Shown: positions 52,101-62,800, counted from the first letter of the stretch. The stretch is 64,000 nucleotides of DNA from Owenia fusiformis (GCA_903813345.2 CAIIXF020000009.1:3534001-3598000), one strand, 5' to 3'. Notes: generated from the letters alone by a model not told the origin. Program-made: numbers and translations.

Positions 52101-53174
52101 AGACTAATTAGTTCAAAATGAGTATTGCTAAGATAAAGTATAGTCTCACTGGCCGGATTCAGAAGCTAACAAGGCGGAATAAATTTAATTGGCCGAAAAA
52201 GGCCTAAAAGCACGAATGGCCCACTTGTTGAGCCTGAGAATGAATCTAAGAGAGGTGAATTTTTCCATTATGGACTTCCCACGTTCCGCATTGCACAATA
52301 TAAGTTCTGCACTCGGGGTGTGTACAAAGGCTTAAACATTAGATTACATGTAGTTGGTTTCTACATTTTTGTACGCATTTTTACTCGAAAAAACACCTGT
52401 TTTTACTGACTAAATTTTTGAAACTACCCGAGTCACGATCGTTAATGCATGATGCACCAAATGTGGTATTTTATCTGTAGCTTTAGCTAATAACGATTAC
52501 AAAAATATATATACCGGTGGGGAAATACAGAGGGGTCACCCTATCCACCTAAGGGTTAAGATGTTTAGCATCAACTTCTTTATTGGAATTTGATTTAAAG
52601 CAAGCGTGTCAACAGGTTATAGTCACAAATTGTACAACGTCTTTGTGCATCGTCCTCTAGGAGCATCGGTGTTATAACACTATCAGGTACCGGTCACGTA
52701 CAGCATATTATATGTAAAATAAACCCGTACCTAGAATACTTACTCCAAATGCATTAATGTTAGGACTAATGGGAGCTCAGGGTTCGGGGGAATCTTCTGG
52801 GAATGGCGTAGATATTACATGTAAACAATAATTTTTTTAAAAGTAGAGATTCTGGTAATATAACACTTACAAATGTATGAACAGCAAAGTTCGGATGTGA
52901 CGATAAGTACTCGAATACGTAAAGCAACCCGGCAAAATTTAGTTCATAACATGAATTAGTATGTGACAAAGTATTAGAAATTGAAGATCTATAATGAGAG
53001 GACATTGGTTTACCGTTCCACGAGTACACTATACAAGACTGCAAACGTAAAATCAGTTGAAACAATTATCAATATGCAAACATAATGTCTGTGATGATAC
53101 TTACCGAACCAAGTGTAGAATTGATGCCTCATTTTAGCCAGCCAAAAGGAATCATCCTTAAAATTCTTCGCCAT
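28156..53174 (-). CDS. Double-domain sarcoplasmic calcium-binding protein (SCP-like), gene A
   Basis: Eleven coding exons on the minus strand: 53105-53174, 51092-51144, 50673-50792, 49859-49982, 49672-49772, 49223-49412, 49036-49088, 48110-48229, 28974-29106, 28767-28864, 28156-28284. They join in phase to 396 residues, MAKNFKDDSF to LLIDEQL-stop. Domain 1 EF loops: DFNHNGVVDKED (24-35), DTDKNDQISLNE (75-86), DKNGDGWIDCTE (120-131). Domain 2: DQDRNGVVERKD (220-231), DVNLDDKVTIDE (271-282) and a 14-residue loop DGLGNADGWIECEE (317-330). Position 12 of each EF1 is Asp, as in amphioxus SCP. A has the best preserved EF2 of the three copies. Intron 3 uses a GC donor. Intron 8 is about 19 kb and full of transposons. 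The joining of exon 8 to exon 9 across it rests on phase and on the paralogues; the alternative is that exons 9-11 belong to a truncated extra copy. Confidence 0.85.
29107..31338. other. Gene A intron 8, lower part
   Basis: No coding. Includes the dispersed repeat shared with 7620-7990 and the fold-back at about 30588-31060. Near 29390-29600 there is a GGCCGAGGGCCGAAGGACGC segment of MITE type. Confidence 0.45.
30588..31060. repeat. Fold-back insertion in gene A intron 8
   Basis: CAAATAGTGGCTGCCA at 30597 pairs with TGGCAGCCACTATTTG at about 30742, and GTCCACTGACATGTTCCC with GGGAACATGTCACTGGAC inside it. A further copy of the ATATACCTCATATG motif is inverted at about 31040. It splits a repeat whose uninterrupted form is at 7830-7970. 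Confidence 0.55.
31339..32910 (+). repeat. Element X, copy 1 (gene A intron 8)
   Basis: About 1.57 kb from ACAGGATCTTAAGAGGTTC to CTCTAGATCTATGAAATTC. Two more copies are in the window, both interrupted. This copy carries a local duplication: about 145 bp at 31890-32035 and 32040-32185. It holds two tRNA-like pol III promoter sequences: minus strand at 32510-32600 (A-box-like CAGCTCGCTGG, B-box-like GTTGATCGAGACCC) and plus strand at 32695-32765 (GTGGTTCGTATCCCTCC). No protein; perhaps a composite SINE-type or non-autonomous element. Confidence 0.7.
32911..37344. other. Gene A intron 8, middle part
   Basis: Mostly non-coding. Holds the AGGTCA-rich tandem repeat (35620-35990), a small hairpin at 35110-35190 (AGGAGATGTCCCGA with its near-complement), and at 36715-36890 a fragment inverted relative to 37850-38200. 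Two doubtful exon-like stretches at 34228-34309 and 33360-33505 are discussed as a finding. Confidence 0.45.
35620..35990. repeat. Tandem repeat rich in AGGTCA/TGACCT
   Basis: Three or so imperfect units of about 125 bp, each with TGACCCTTG, GATTAGGTGACCT, a CAAGGTCA-type motif and a TATCTA-G-ATTTGGCG-like segment. Similar words occur at 34850-35000. Not coding. Confidence 0.55.
37345..37846. mobile_element. MULE-like MITE, copy 1 (gene A intron 8)
   Basis: 502 bp with long inverted ends starting GGCTTTGTATAAAAAACC. Flanked by AGTTTTCAC at left and AGTTTTTCAC at right, a target duplication of about 9-10 bp, as Mutator-like elements make. The interior, read on the minus strand, has GGGTTCGATTCCCAC, a good B box. 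A second copy is at 51330-51796. Confidence 0.75.
37966..38469 (-). repeat. Element X, copy 2, distal half
   Basis: Reverse-orientation element X from the tail (TTTCATAGATCTAGAGGCCC) to the point where the 4.76-kb fold-back element enters. The other half continues at 43228-44139. The tRNA-like segments are at about 38100-38170 and 38275-38365. Confidence 0.75.
38470..43227. mobile_element. 4.76-kb fold-back transposon with minisatellite core
   Basis: Inserted in element X copy 2 with a 3-bp AAT duplication (38467-38469 and 43228-43230); the empty site is seen at 58600 in copy 3. The ends are TAGTATAGTAGGAACAAGG inverted. Two arms of about 1.5 kb (38470-39950 and 41760-43227) are near-identical inverted copies. 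Within each arm are two direct subrepeats of about 380 bp. The core is a 21-bp minisatellite that changes orientation. No transposase is encoded, so it was moved by an enzyme from elsewhere. Superfamily unresolved. Confidence 0.88.
39950..41760. repeat. 21-bp minisatellite with an orientation switch
   Basis: Units like GGCCCCCAGAAGCTATACGG, 21 bp long, run forward from 39950 to about 41345 and in reverse from there to 41760. A higher-order unit of about 281 bp repeats near 40075, 40355 and 40635. Because 21 is a multiple of three, frames stay open (APRSYT repeats), which creates false genes. Confidence 0.9.
43228..44139 (-). repeat. Element X, copy 2, proximal half
   Basis: Reverse-orientation start of element X, ending at 44139 (complement of ACAGGATC), directly beside the Penelope-like element. 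Single-copy version of the segment duplicated in copy 1. Confidence 0.75.
44161..46970 (+). pseudogene. Penelope-like retroelement, broken, gene A intron 8
   Basis: Plus-strand reverse transcriptase pieces: IYWTPKLHKAPYKARFIAG and LYTSIPHDKLK at 44161-44481; VGIPMGTDCAPLLADLFLF at 44615-44797; RYIDDLLSLDNPKF and YLDLLIKI at about 44815-44975; then past an inserted mariner, DDFNFDIVNFP, AYGVYVSQLIRYSRACSKY and on to a stop near 46358. The order of the motifs (KLHK, YTSIP, GIPMGT, YIDD) fits Penelope-like enzymes. Several stops and frameshifts; not functional. The non-coding tail to 46970 recurs at 6220-6560. Confidence 0.75.
44975..46044 (-). mobile_element. Tc1/mariner relic inside the Penelope-like element
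   Basis: 1070 bp flanked by TA, with inverted ends CAGGGTGTCCGGAAAGTAAA matching for about 35 bp. Minus-strand frames keep pieces such as IHKAKTNLTMECLD and, in another frame, YNAPYSPD, matching the catalytic half of a mariner-type transposase; frameshifted and dead. Confidence 0.8.
46971..48109. other. Gene A intron 8, upper end
   Basis: No gene. The part at 47610-47860 matches gene C intron 8 (4075-4330). The rest is AT-rich without identified repeats. Confidence 0.5.
47610..47860. repeat. Intron 8 block of gene A shared with gene C
   Basis: Counterpart of 4075-4330. It lies about 250 bp past the exon 8 donor, against about 190 bp in gene C. Shared strings include CTTTTTGTATT and TTTTATGAATTTCAATTTTA. 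Confidence 0.6.
50330..50400 (+). pseudogene. tRNA-like sequence (tRNA pseudogene or SINE head), gene A intron 3
   Basis: GGTGTAGCGGGTAGAAT resembles an A box and GGGTTTGAATCCCGC a B box with one change; a TTTTT pol III stop follows at about 50391. The acceptor stem pairs poorly and the anticodon loop lacks the expected U33, so it is not a working tRNA. Confidence 0.45.
51330..51796. mobile_element. MULE-like MITE, copy 2 (gene A intron 1)
   Basis: 467 bp, same family as 37345-37846: ends GGCTTTGTATAAAAAAC, inner GGGTTCGATTCC on the plus strand here. Flanks share TGCAATGAA but not in perfect register, so the target duplication is eroded. Confidence 0.75.
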
Positions 53175-54529
53175 GATGTTAAGGGGATGTTAAAACCTAC
53201 TTGTGTGCAATGACCCGACTCTAAACACATTATATCTTTATTACTGGCGGATCCAGGATTGAGGCCCAATCAACCCCCCCCCCCCCACTTTTTTGAGGGC
53301 CCATAAATAGGAAAAAATCGTAGGGCCTAAAAATAGGCCTTTTGGGGCATTATTTGGCTTTTTACGCCCTTTTAGGCAAAAGTATCAACATTATCAATAC
53401 TCAAAATTTGCCTTCTCCCTCACTTGATAACTTCTAGATCCACCAGAATTCCTAACAGCTTGGTCACGTAAGTATAGAGTCTGGATATGTGTCTTTGTCA
53501 TTTTTAATGAGCCTGGTTTTGTAAAACATTGAGGTATCGCGTATCGGCCCTTGGCATTCAACCTTGAGCCAGTATTTTACTTTTTGAATAATAGAATCAT
53601 CACATTTACAATTAATGAATTAGATATTGTGTAAAACTTTACCAATATGATGCACGGAAATTGTTGAAACACATCAGATGATCTTAAAAAAGGTTTCATG
53701 GAGAGATATTAGTTTAAAACCCTACCATATGATAAATGGGACACTATTTGAGCAGAAAACACAATTTTTATTTCCATTGACCATAAGGGGCGTGTTACCT
53801 ACACAAACAGTTAGAGGGGGCAAAGTTATCCCCTGTGACCAAATTTTAAGAAGCCCTTCTTGAAAAAATTCTTACAAAAATCAAAAAGAAATTTAATATT
53901 CAGTGTTTTGAGCCATATTTTATTAGTATTGGTCCATAATTAATGAAGATATTGACATTTAAAGACCATATAGGGGTATGTTGCAATTTTACTGGAAGAT
54001 GAATTTGTCTTTGGAAACTAAGAACATTTCTTTGGATGACAATAACTTTGCAACTGATGGAGGCAGGGTGCTAATTTTTACACCTTAATAGGCAGGATTC
54101 AAATCCAAACAAAGTCAGAAAACATAGATTTTTCAGACTACGGCTTAAATAATTTCCACGGGAAGATTGATGAAGGGTTGAAGAATCGCAAATGTTGAAG
54201 TTCACATTTTAACGATTTTCAGTGATGTTTGGTTAGGGCTTATAATTTCTGCATATATCAAGACTACGAAAAATGTATGGTACAAACTAAAATTTTAGAC
54301 CTTCCTCTACAACATGTGAAAATATGAAAGGATTTCTGCATGTAATAAGGGAAATATAGCCTGTTGCAACAGGTCCAAAACCTAATCAGGTGTAGAATGA
54401 AGTGAACTGAACAAGATGTTGAAGTTTGAAAAGCAACTATGAAGCCGTTTTTCTTAAAGTTTGCGGACAAGGATTTCCATACAACTGTCGAGATAATAAA
54501 TGTTTCAATATCAATGTGACGTAGATATA
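53175..54529. other. Upstream region of gene A
   Basis: Presumed promoter region. Contains a run of 13 C at 53274-53286. The open frames here are short and without known domains. Confidence 0.45.
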
Positions 54530-55575
54530 CAGGGCGTTCATAAAGTTCTTGCAAAAGTACTCTGAAATGTTGGTGTCTCAGTCAATCTGACTGAAATTTT
54601 CAGGCGGTATACATACTCCATTCATACATTGAGATCCTAAGTTATAATTAATAAGTCGGTTGTTATAGTCACATGAGCCGGGGGTCGGCGGAGCACTCAA
54701 AAAGGATCTGTTTTGTTTGGATGTTCAGAATGTTTTTACTAGTTCTATTTACTTTAATAACAGTATCTCAAGAAAATGGATGTTCAAAATGGTGTCAAAA
54801 GTGGTCTATACACCTCTGCTGTCTTACTTAGCATTCCTCAAATATATGGGGGAATCCTTTTTGAAAATCTATTGCGATTGATCTTTGTATGGATGGCTTT
54901 TATCAACGCCATCTGATCCTCACTGGATTTCATTCTTGGACGGCCTGCTCTAGCATTGTCCTTACCATTTGTTCTGCCATCAGTATACATATCTTAGTCC
55001 GTTTTGTAAATGGTTCTTCGCTTTTGTAAATGGTAAATGGTTGGCCATAGCCTACTTCCAAAACACCTTATGAATATCATTAAGTGTTTGTTTTCTTGAA
55101 TTTCCCAGTAAAACATACATCCCAATGCTACTGATTATTTGTAATTGCAAATCATCATATTTTTCTGATTTTGCAGCCATTTCCACAAAAGTAAAATTGA
55201 CGCTGCCTTTCACAAAGTCCGATATCATCAACCAATATAGGTGACTATGATACCATGAGTGATGTCATGAATCAAAGAGGTTTAAACTATGATGTCATAA
55301 TGTGACATCTTAGTGTTGACATAGCAACATTGGCTTGTTTTGTATTTTCTAGATAATTTAAAGTATGTCAAAGTTACTCGTTTTAATTTTTCTTTTTTTC
55401 AATGCTGCTCCGCCTACCCCCAACTCCTATTACTCTAGCAATCATAACTTTTTTCTTCAAGGACATATTCATTTTTATTCAAGATTCAAATGTATAAATA
55501 GTGTATGTATACTGAGTGAAAATTTCAGCCAGATTGATTGAAAAACAAAAAAAGTACTTTTGCAAGAACTTTATG
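54530..55575 (-). mobile_element. Tc1/mariner relic upstream of gene A
   Basis: Left end TA then CAGGGCGTTCATAAAGTTCT; right end matches inverted (TACTTTTGCAAGAACTTTATG) but the outermost bases are lost. Minus-strand sequence near 54900-54960 reads GRPRMKSSEDQMALIKAIH, the helix-turn-helix linker region of a mariner-type transposase. Degenerate. Confidence 0.7.
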
Positions 55576-57726
55576 TTTTTTAAGAAACGTTTCCCGTTAA
55601 AATAATAGAGGAGTCGAAAATGACTTTCAAAAATGACGTTGAATTTCTGATAGAGCATTTCATTTTCTATATAAAATATTTTTGCTGAAGCATTTACTGA
55701 ATAGATATCCATTCACTGCAATTATACTTTTTACGTCTTGATAAAGCTGTTGGATACCAATGTCAAAAGTTACCCGACTTTTTGTGATTATGAGTCTAAG
55801 AAAGCATTCTTGAGTTTCAAATTGATAATATGTAATAATACATTTTGATACTCAACATTTTGCCTGCATTTAGTCAGCTGGATACCAATGCCAAGGTAGA
55901 TAACTAAGGTAGATGCCAATTCTTTTTGATACTCAACTTTTTGGTAATTAAAAGTCCCTGCCTGCATTTAGTAGATATATATTGTCCTGTGCATAATTTT
56001 GAAACCTTATCTTAATTTTTCACGAACCTTTAAGTTTGTTAATTCTGTAATAGTTTCCGATTTGTAATCAGCAATTAGGATATATTCCTGTGTAAGGGCA
56101 CTAGCGGTTATCGTTAGTGATTTGGTTCTCTGTTTAAAAAGTAATTTTTCTCCTTCCCTATCCCATTGGAGCGCCAAGAAATCTGACGATAGGTAAGTGT
56201 CTTAAAGTTTATTTATCTAAAACATTCGGTGGACAACCCATGGTGTAAGATTGTTATAGCAGGCTAGGCGAGTCTTTTCCGAACACTGTGGTATGTTGCA
56301 CTAGGCTTGGATACTAGTTGGTTGGTAGGGTAAAATGTTATAATGGCCACATGGAAAACTCTTCTGGAGTCTCCAACCTATTAGAAGGCGCTTTTTCGGC
56401 GTATTTTGAAGGTTTTATCCCTTTTTGAGGTTTTTTAGTTCATAAAGGAGCCTAATAGTGCATATCATATTAAAGGGCTGTATCGTAGCTGAACAATGGT
56501 ACCCAAATCGTGACATTTTGATGCAACTTTTGTGTTTTTAGGGCGAGGCCACTGTGCCAAATATCCCGAATTCCATTCTCCCGTGTCATTCAATTGGCTT
56601 CGTGGCAGTTTTGAATGAACCTTTGTTTCTTCCTACCGTTATGCCGTCATTAGATGCAATCGAAAGCCTTGACATGGATATCAAAGGTAGAAGAAATCGC
56701 TTTCCAATGATACCGCATATGGCCATATTCATCAGTTGGGTGTACTTTATATGTGATGCAGACTGTAAGGTGTACCCCTACCCAAAATAAATTTTAAGAA
56801 ACCTTTAAATCAAATTTCCTGAATTTTGCTATATTGACCTGTGTCTATAAGGATTAGATCTTCCCCCGTTAGTCAATTTGTCACCCCTAGGCCCTATACA
56901 TCCTATAGTGAACCTAGAAATTATAAAAAGTACAAAGTGTTATGATCAATTCATGATAATACGGTTTTTTAAAGTGATTTAACTGGGTTGGACAAAAAGT
57001 TAGTTTGGGGAAAAAATAATATAGGCTAATTAAGGAGGCCATTATTGAAGTATTGATTTTGTCAATACCTTGAAAAATAAAAATGGTAGCAGCATAATTA
57101 TTTTGTCTACGTTTTCAGGGTTAATGAATAAGATAAAGTTAAAATATACAATAGCAGCTAATTAGATACTGTGCATATATGCAAATTAGCAAGTTTTATG
57201 ATTGAAATATCGCATTTATTAAAAATATTCTGAATGTCAAGATTACAAATCATATATGCAAATTAAGGCGGTCATTATTGAAGCATTTACATTATTTTAA
57301 AAGTAATAAAGATAGGTCCACAATTATTGTGTCCTTACCCATGTTTTCAGGGTCAATGAATAAGACAATGTAACAAGATACAAGAATAACGCATTATATA
57401 TTAATGTGAATATGCAAATTAGCATATTCTATAATCGAAAGATCAAATTTATGCAAAGTATTTCATTTATCAGGTTTACAGTGCAATTGAAAGTACTCAC
57501 TAATTGAGGATTTCCCTTAGTGATTTAAGTTGGTTGCCAAAAATAACTTTAGGAAGAAAATTACAACTGTGAACTCTGGGGGCCATTATTTAAATATTGA
57601 ATATCTTCCATATCTTAAAAAGTATGAATGATAGTATCAAAATTGTTGTACACAACCAAAGTTTTCAGGGTCAATAAATAATATAGTGTAATAAAAAGAT
57701 ACTATTATTACTTATTCGATATTGTA
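55576..57726. other. Non-coding stretch with old repeats
   Basis: Two related segments at about 55740 and 55860 share TTTTGATACTCAAC and CTGCATTTAGT. From 57010 a tandem repeat begins. The 78-residue frame at 56554-56790 is not recognised. Confidence 0.45.
57010..57720. repeat. Imperfect tandem repeat, 230-310 bp period
   Basis: Three units near 57030, 57260 and 57570, each with a GGCCATTATT--A-TATTGA segment, TTTTCAGGGTCAATGAATAA and, in the first two, ATATGCAAATTAGCA. Not coding. Confidence 0.6.
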
Positions 57727-58702
57727 ACAGGATCTTAAGAGGTTCTGGACAAATCATTTGATTCTGGACTTGTCATTTTTTTTTTCAACGAAATCACATC
57801 CAAGGGTTGAATTTTTATTAGCTATTTAGAGAGTGGGTCCTGCCTGGTATTAATTTCAATAAAAAAGTTAAAATAGAACCCTATTTGAGAGTCAATCTAA
57901 TACTTACATTACATTGATAAATTAAGGCAAATCCTGAAATATTTTTAAAGTGCATTTTTTTATGAAATATTATCCAGCAAGTATTTAAATGAAACGGTCT
58001 TATTTAAATACAAATCATAACATGATATTTTTCATGAAACATTTTTCAATGAAATTCAATTGAAGGGTCAAGATAAAACGAGCTAATTTAGGTGAAACCC
58101 CTTACATGATGATGTGTTTTCATAACTTCTTTCATAAAATTCCATCAAGGGGTGAAGATAAAATGATCGAATTTAAGTGATTTAAGGATCACGAGAATAT
58201 GTTTTCTTTGATATTTTCTATGAAATCCCATCCAATGGTCAAGGTAAAATTTTGATTTTGATTTTGATTTGGTCACGTGTTCGAAAGATCCATATAAGGC
58301 CCATAGAACCATATAGGAACGTCATTTTGAATGTCACGTGATAGATCCATATAAGGCTTTTAGAACCATTTATGGAAAGATGAGGGGAAACCCCTGACAC
58401 CTGTTTCACGATTTTTATGCACTTCATTATTGTACCGAAGTTTGCCGATTCGATTCGTCGTATTTCGGAATCCTGGTGACAATTTTATACTCCATTGGAG
58501 TATTTTTGACCTACTTCCTATGACGGAAATTCCCGAACCTTGTTCGGATTAATCCGGATTTTCTGACCTACCTTATCTACCGAGATTTCACGAGTTAACA
58601 TTCGTCTCATTCCGGAATCCTGGTGACAATTTTATACTCCATTGGAGTATTTTTGATCTACTTTTTCTGGATTTTGCCCTACTTATTATATCTTGACAAC
58701 AA
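57727..58702 (+). repeat. Element X, copy 3, first part
   Basis: Starts ACAGGATCTTAAGAGG and runs to the AACAA duplicated by the next element. Resumes at 63570. Confidence 0.75.
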
Positions 58703-59504
58703 CACGGGTAGTATCTAAAGCCCCGCTATGATTTAAAAATCGCGAGCAAGTTCCCGCTGAAATCGCGAGGAATAAAAAGAAGTCATGGGTTCTTTTTTGT
58801 GTTCTTGAATTGTATGATTTACAAAACGTTTTCATTTAATTTTTCCCAATGATTACATGGTATTGAGACTAAAAAAGCAACTGCTGGAAAAAATGTATCA
58901 CGAGCGGTCGTTCTGTGGTTCGTTATTTGTCAATTGAAGAGAGAAAGTATATTTTTGAATCTTTATCTATATATTTCTATACCTTATTGGTGAAGAACGA
59001 TGTTGTCCTGTGGTTGAAATAACGATAGTGATATGAAATAAAGATGTACCGAGTTTCACTTCCTAAAGCTTTACAGAACATTTTATATTTAAATTTGATC
59101 ATATCCCTCAAGGCCCCGCTTCTAGCAGGAGCAATTAAGCAAAGATCCCGCTGAAATCAGGAGGAGGCCCCGCTGAAAACATGAGGAGGTCCCGCTGAAA
59201 ACAGGAGCAAGTGTCTCTCAAAAATGGAGTGAATCCCGATTTTACCCTGGAAATCTCCCACTTTCGTACCCACCTTGATCAACTATTGTACCCAGTTTGA
59301 TGAATACATTATTTGTCAATACAATTCTCAATAACAGCAAACACAACTGTTTAATATAGTTCATATTATGATACATTGTTATGGAAAACTGCAGTATCAT
59401 ATTTCCATGCCATTTTACAGAATAAGAAAGATCATCTGAGAAATGTGATGAGTATTAGATCGGACGAAATGTTAAACATTTAACCTCATTTTCATAATTT
59501 GAAG

Positions 59505-59700
59505 TAAATAGAGGTTATTTAATGGGAGGGATGGAATATGGATTTTATTCCGAGGGAAAATATGATATTGGCCAAGGAAAATATCATATTGACCGAGGGC
59601 GATAGCCCGAGTGTCAATATGATATTTTCTGAGGCCAATATCATATTTTCTCAAGGAATAAATCCATATTCCATCACGACCATCAATAACCTATTTATTT
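59505..59700. repeat. Hairpin palindrome inside the 4.87-kb element
   Basis: AATAGAGGTTATTTAATGG pairs with the right end CAATAACCTATTTATT; the inner arms pair ATATGATATTGGCC and GACCGAGGGC-type words around GCGATAGCCC. About 195 bp in total. Confidence 0.75.
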
Positions 59701-59867
59701 CATAATATTTATTTTTTCAATTTTTGTATGTCATCATCCAATGATTGTGACATAAAATTATACAATTTATCATATAACATTTTCAACTTTTATTATCAAG
59801 TTTTACTTAAAAATATAAATAATTTATAACAATAAAACTCAAGAGAAATTACCGGGAATATTTCTGA

Positions 59868-59965
59868 TACGGGATCTGATACGGGATTTTTGCTGATACG
59901 GGATCCAATACGGGATCTGATACGGGATTTTGGCTGATACGGGATCTGATACGGGATTTTTCAAA
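59868..59965. repeat. GATACGGGAT minisatellite
   Basis: Seven copies of the core TGATACGGGAT (one AATACGGGAT), separated by TTTTTGC or by C. Confidence 0.85.
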
Positions 59966-60175
59966 TAACACTTTTATTCCCTGTTATTTTCCCAGGGAAA
60001 ACATGTTATTATGGAATAATGTAAGATATTCTGTATTCTCTGTATTGCAACTTTCCCCTCTGTTCCATCTTTGAGAACAAGTCGATATTCAGTAAGATAC
60101 ACGTATAAGCGTGCGTTTAGGTCAACCTAAAATGATTTAGTCAGAATAATGTTTATGAATATTATTCCTATATCA

Positions 60176-62160
60176 ATCTCCTGTTGCTTACTTGCTTGCT
60201 CGCTTCCTCCCTTCCTTGCTTCTTCGCTTCCTTCCTTCCTTGCTTCCTGGCTTCCTTCCTCGCTTCCTCACACCCTTCCTTCCTCGCTTCCTTCCATCCT
60301 TGCTTCCTTCCTTCCTCGCTTCCTTCCTTCTTTGCTTCCTTGCTTCATTCCTTCCTTGCTTCCTCACTTCATTCCTTCGCTTCCTCCCTTCCTTGCTTCC
60401 TTCCTTCCTCACTTCCCTCCTTTATTTCTTGCTTCCTTCCTTGCTTCCCTCCTCGCTTCCTTCCTCGCTTCCTCCCTTCCTCGCTTCCTCGCATTCTTGC
60501 ATCCTTCCTTCCTCGCTTCCTTCCTTCCATCCTTGCTTCCTTCCTTCCTTTCTTGCATCCTCCCCTCCTTGCTTCCTCACTTCCTTCCTTCTTCGCTTCC
60601 TTGCATCCTTCCTTCCTCGCTTCGTTCCTTCCTTGCTTCCTTCCTTCATTGCCTCCTCGCTTACTTCCTTCCTCGCATCCTTCCTTCCTTGCTTCCTCCT
60701 TTCCTTGCTTCCTCCCTTCCTTGCTTCTTTCCCTCCTTGCTTCCTCGCTTCCTTCCTGACTTCCTTCCTTCCTTCCTTGCTTCCTCTTATCTTTCCTTCC
60801 TCGCTTCCTTCCTTCCTTGCTTCTTTCCTTGTTCGCTTCCTACCTTCCTTTCTTCCTCACCTCTTCTTTTCTTGCTTCCTTCCTTCTTTGCTTCCTTCCT
60901 TCCTCGCATCTTTCCTTCCTCGCTTGCTTCCCATCTTGCTTCCTCGCTTCCTTCCTCCCTCGCTTCATTCCTTCCTTGCTTCCTCGCCTCTCTCTTTCAT
61001 CACTTCCTTCCTTCCCTCCTTGCTTCATTCATTCCTTCCTTCCTCGCCCCTTCTTTTCTTGCATCTTTCCTTCCTCGCTTCCTTCCTACCTTGCTTCCTC
61101 GCTTCCTTCCTTCCTTCCTCGCTTCCCTCCTTCCTCGCATCTTTCCTTCCATGCTTTTTTCCTTCCTCGCTCCCTTCTTTCCTCCTTTGTTTCCTCGCTT
61201 TCTTCATAAATTTCTTCCTCACTTCCTTTCCTCCTTCCTTCCTTGCTTTATTCCTTCCTTCCATGCTTCCTCGCTTACTTTCTTCCTGGCTTCCTCGCTT
61301 CCTTCTTTCCTTCCTTCCTTCCTCGCTTCCTTCCTTCCTCACTTCCCTCCTTCATTCCTTGCTTCCTCCCTTCCCCACTTCCTTCTTTCCTCCTTCCTTG
61401 CTTCCTCATTCCCTTCATTCTTTCCTCGCGTTGTTCTTTTGTCGCTTCATTCCTTCCTTGCTTCCTTCCCTCCTTGCTTTCTCGCCTTCTTTCCTTACTT
61501 ACTTCCTTCCCTGCTTTTTTCCTTCCTTCCTTTCTTGCGTCTTTGCTTGCTTCCTTCCTTCCTTGATTCATCGTTTCCTTCCTTCTTTGCTTCTTGGCTT
61601 CCTTTCTTCCTCGTTCCCTTCCTTGCTTCCTCATTTCCTTCCTTCCTTCCTCGCATCGTTCCTTCCTTGTTCCCTCGCTTCCGTCCTTTCTTTCTTCCTC
61701 AGTTCCTTCCTTCCTTGCTTCCTCACTTTCTTCCCTCCTCGCTTTCTCGTTTCCTCGTTTCCTTGCTTCCTTCCTTCCTTCTTTGCTTCCTTGCGCCCTT
61801 CCTTCCTCGGAATCTTTCCTTCCTCACTTCCTACCTTGCTTCCTCGCTTCCTTCTTTCCTCGTTTCCCTCTTTCCTTCCTTGCTTTTTTCCTTCCTCGCT
61901 CCCTTCTTTCCCCCTTCTTTGCTTCCTCGCTTCCTTCACAAATTTCTTCCTCACTTCCTTCCTTTCTTCCTTCCTTCCTTGCTTCATTGCTTCTTTCCTT
62001 CCCTCCTTCCTTCCTTTTTTTCCTTCCTTGCTTACTTATATTACTCCCACCTTCACTTCTTCGATTTACTTCCTCCATCCCTTCTTTACTTGCTTGCTAA
62101 CTCAATTACTTACTTCGTTGCTTGTTTACTTCCTCACATCCTTGCTTGCTTTCTTGATTA
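60176..62160. repeat. 2-kb polypyrimidine CTTCCTTG-type repeat
   Basis: The plus strand is almost all C and T, with G or A about every 8-16 bases, in units such as GCTTCCTTCCTTCCTCGCTT. Most units keep frames open on both strands, giving false proteins of 683 and 695 residues rich in SLPSFLA (plus) and EGRKEAR (minus). No start context, domain or codon bias supports coding. Confidence 0.92.
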
Positions 62161-62199
62161 TTTACATTCTTTCATATGGCAGTGGAAAGACAAATTTTG

Positions 62200-62800
62200 A
62201 TGAAAACCTGCAAACGAACAAACGAACGAGGAAAGAACGCAAGGATGGACAGAAGAACAGCCGAAAAAACAATGAATGAACAAACGGACGGATAGGCGGC
62301 CAAAAGAACGCATGAAGGAAAGATAGAAGAAAACAATTTACAAAAGATCGAACCCACGCACGCAAGAACGTAGTTACAAACGAACGCACGAATGAACGCA
62401 CGAACGAACGAACACACAAACGAACGCAAAAAGAACGAACAGACGAACGCACGCATGAATGGACGGTTGAACGAAAGCACGCACGGACGAACGGACGGCT
62501 AGACGGATGAACCCACGAACGAAAGGGCAGTCAGACGAAAGCAAGCACAAACGGACGGTCAGACGAACGCATGCGCACACAAACGGACGGACAATCTCAC
62601 GGATGCACGCACGAACGAACGAATGGACGGTCGGACGAACGCTGCCACGAACGCATGATTGGGCGATGCACGCACGCACGAACGATCAATCTGTCGGATA
62701 AACGTACGCATGAACGAACGGACCGTCGGACGAACGAACGCACGCACGAACGAACGGTCGGTCGAATGCACGCACGAATGAACGGTCGGACAAAGAAACC
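62200..62800. repeat. Degenerate ACGA microsatellite
   Basis: The plus strand repeats ACGAACGAACG and CGGACGGACG with variants. The open frames (SFVRSFVRAFV on the minus strand, ERTNGRT on the plus) are translations of the repeat. Confidence 0.88.

Noticed and set aside
60149-62279. Open frames of 683 and 695 residues (plus) and several of about 100 residues (minus)
   Set aside because: They translate a CTTCC-type tandem repeat in all frames; low complexity, no domain, no start context.
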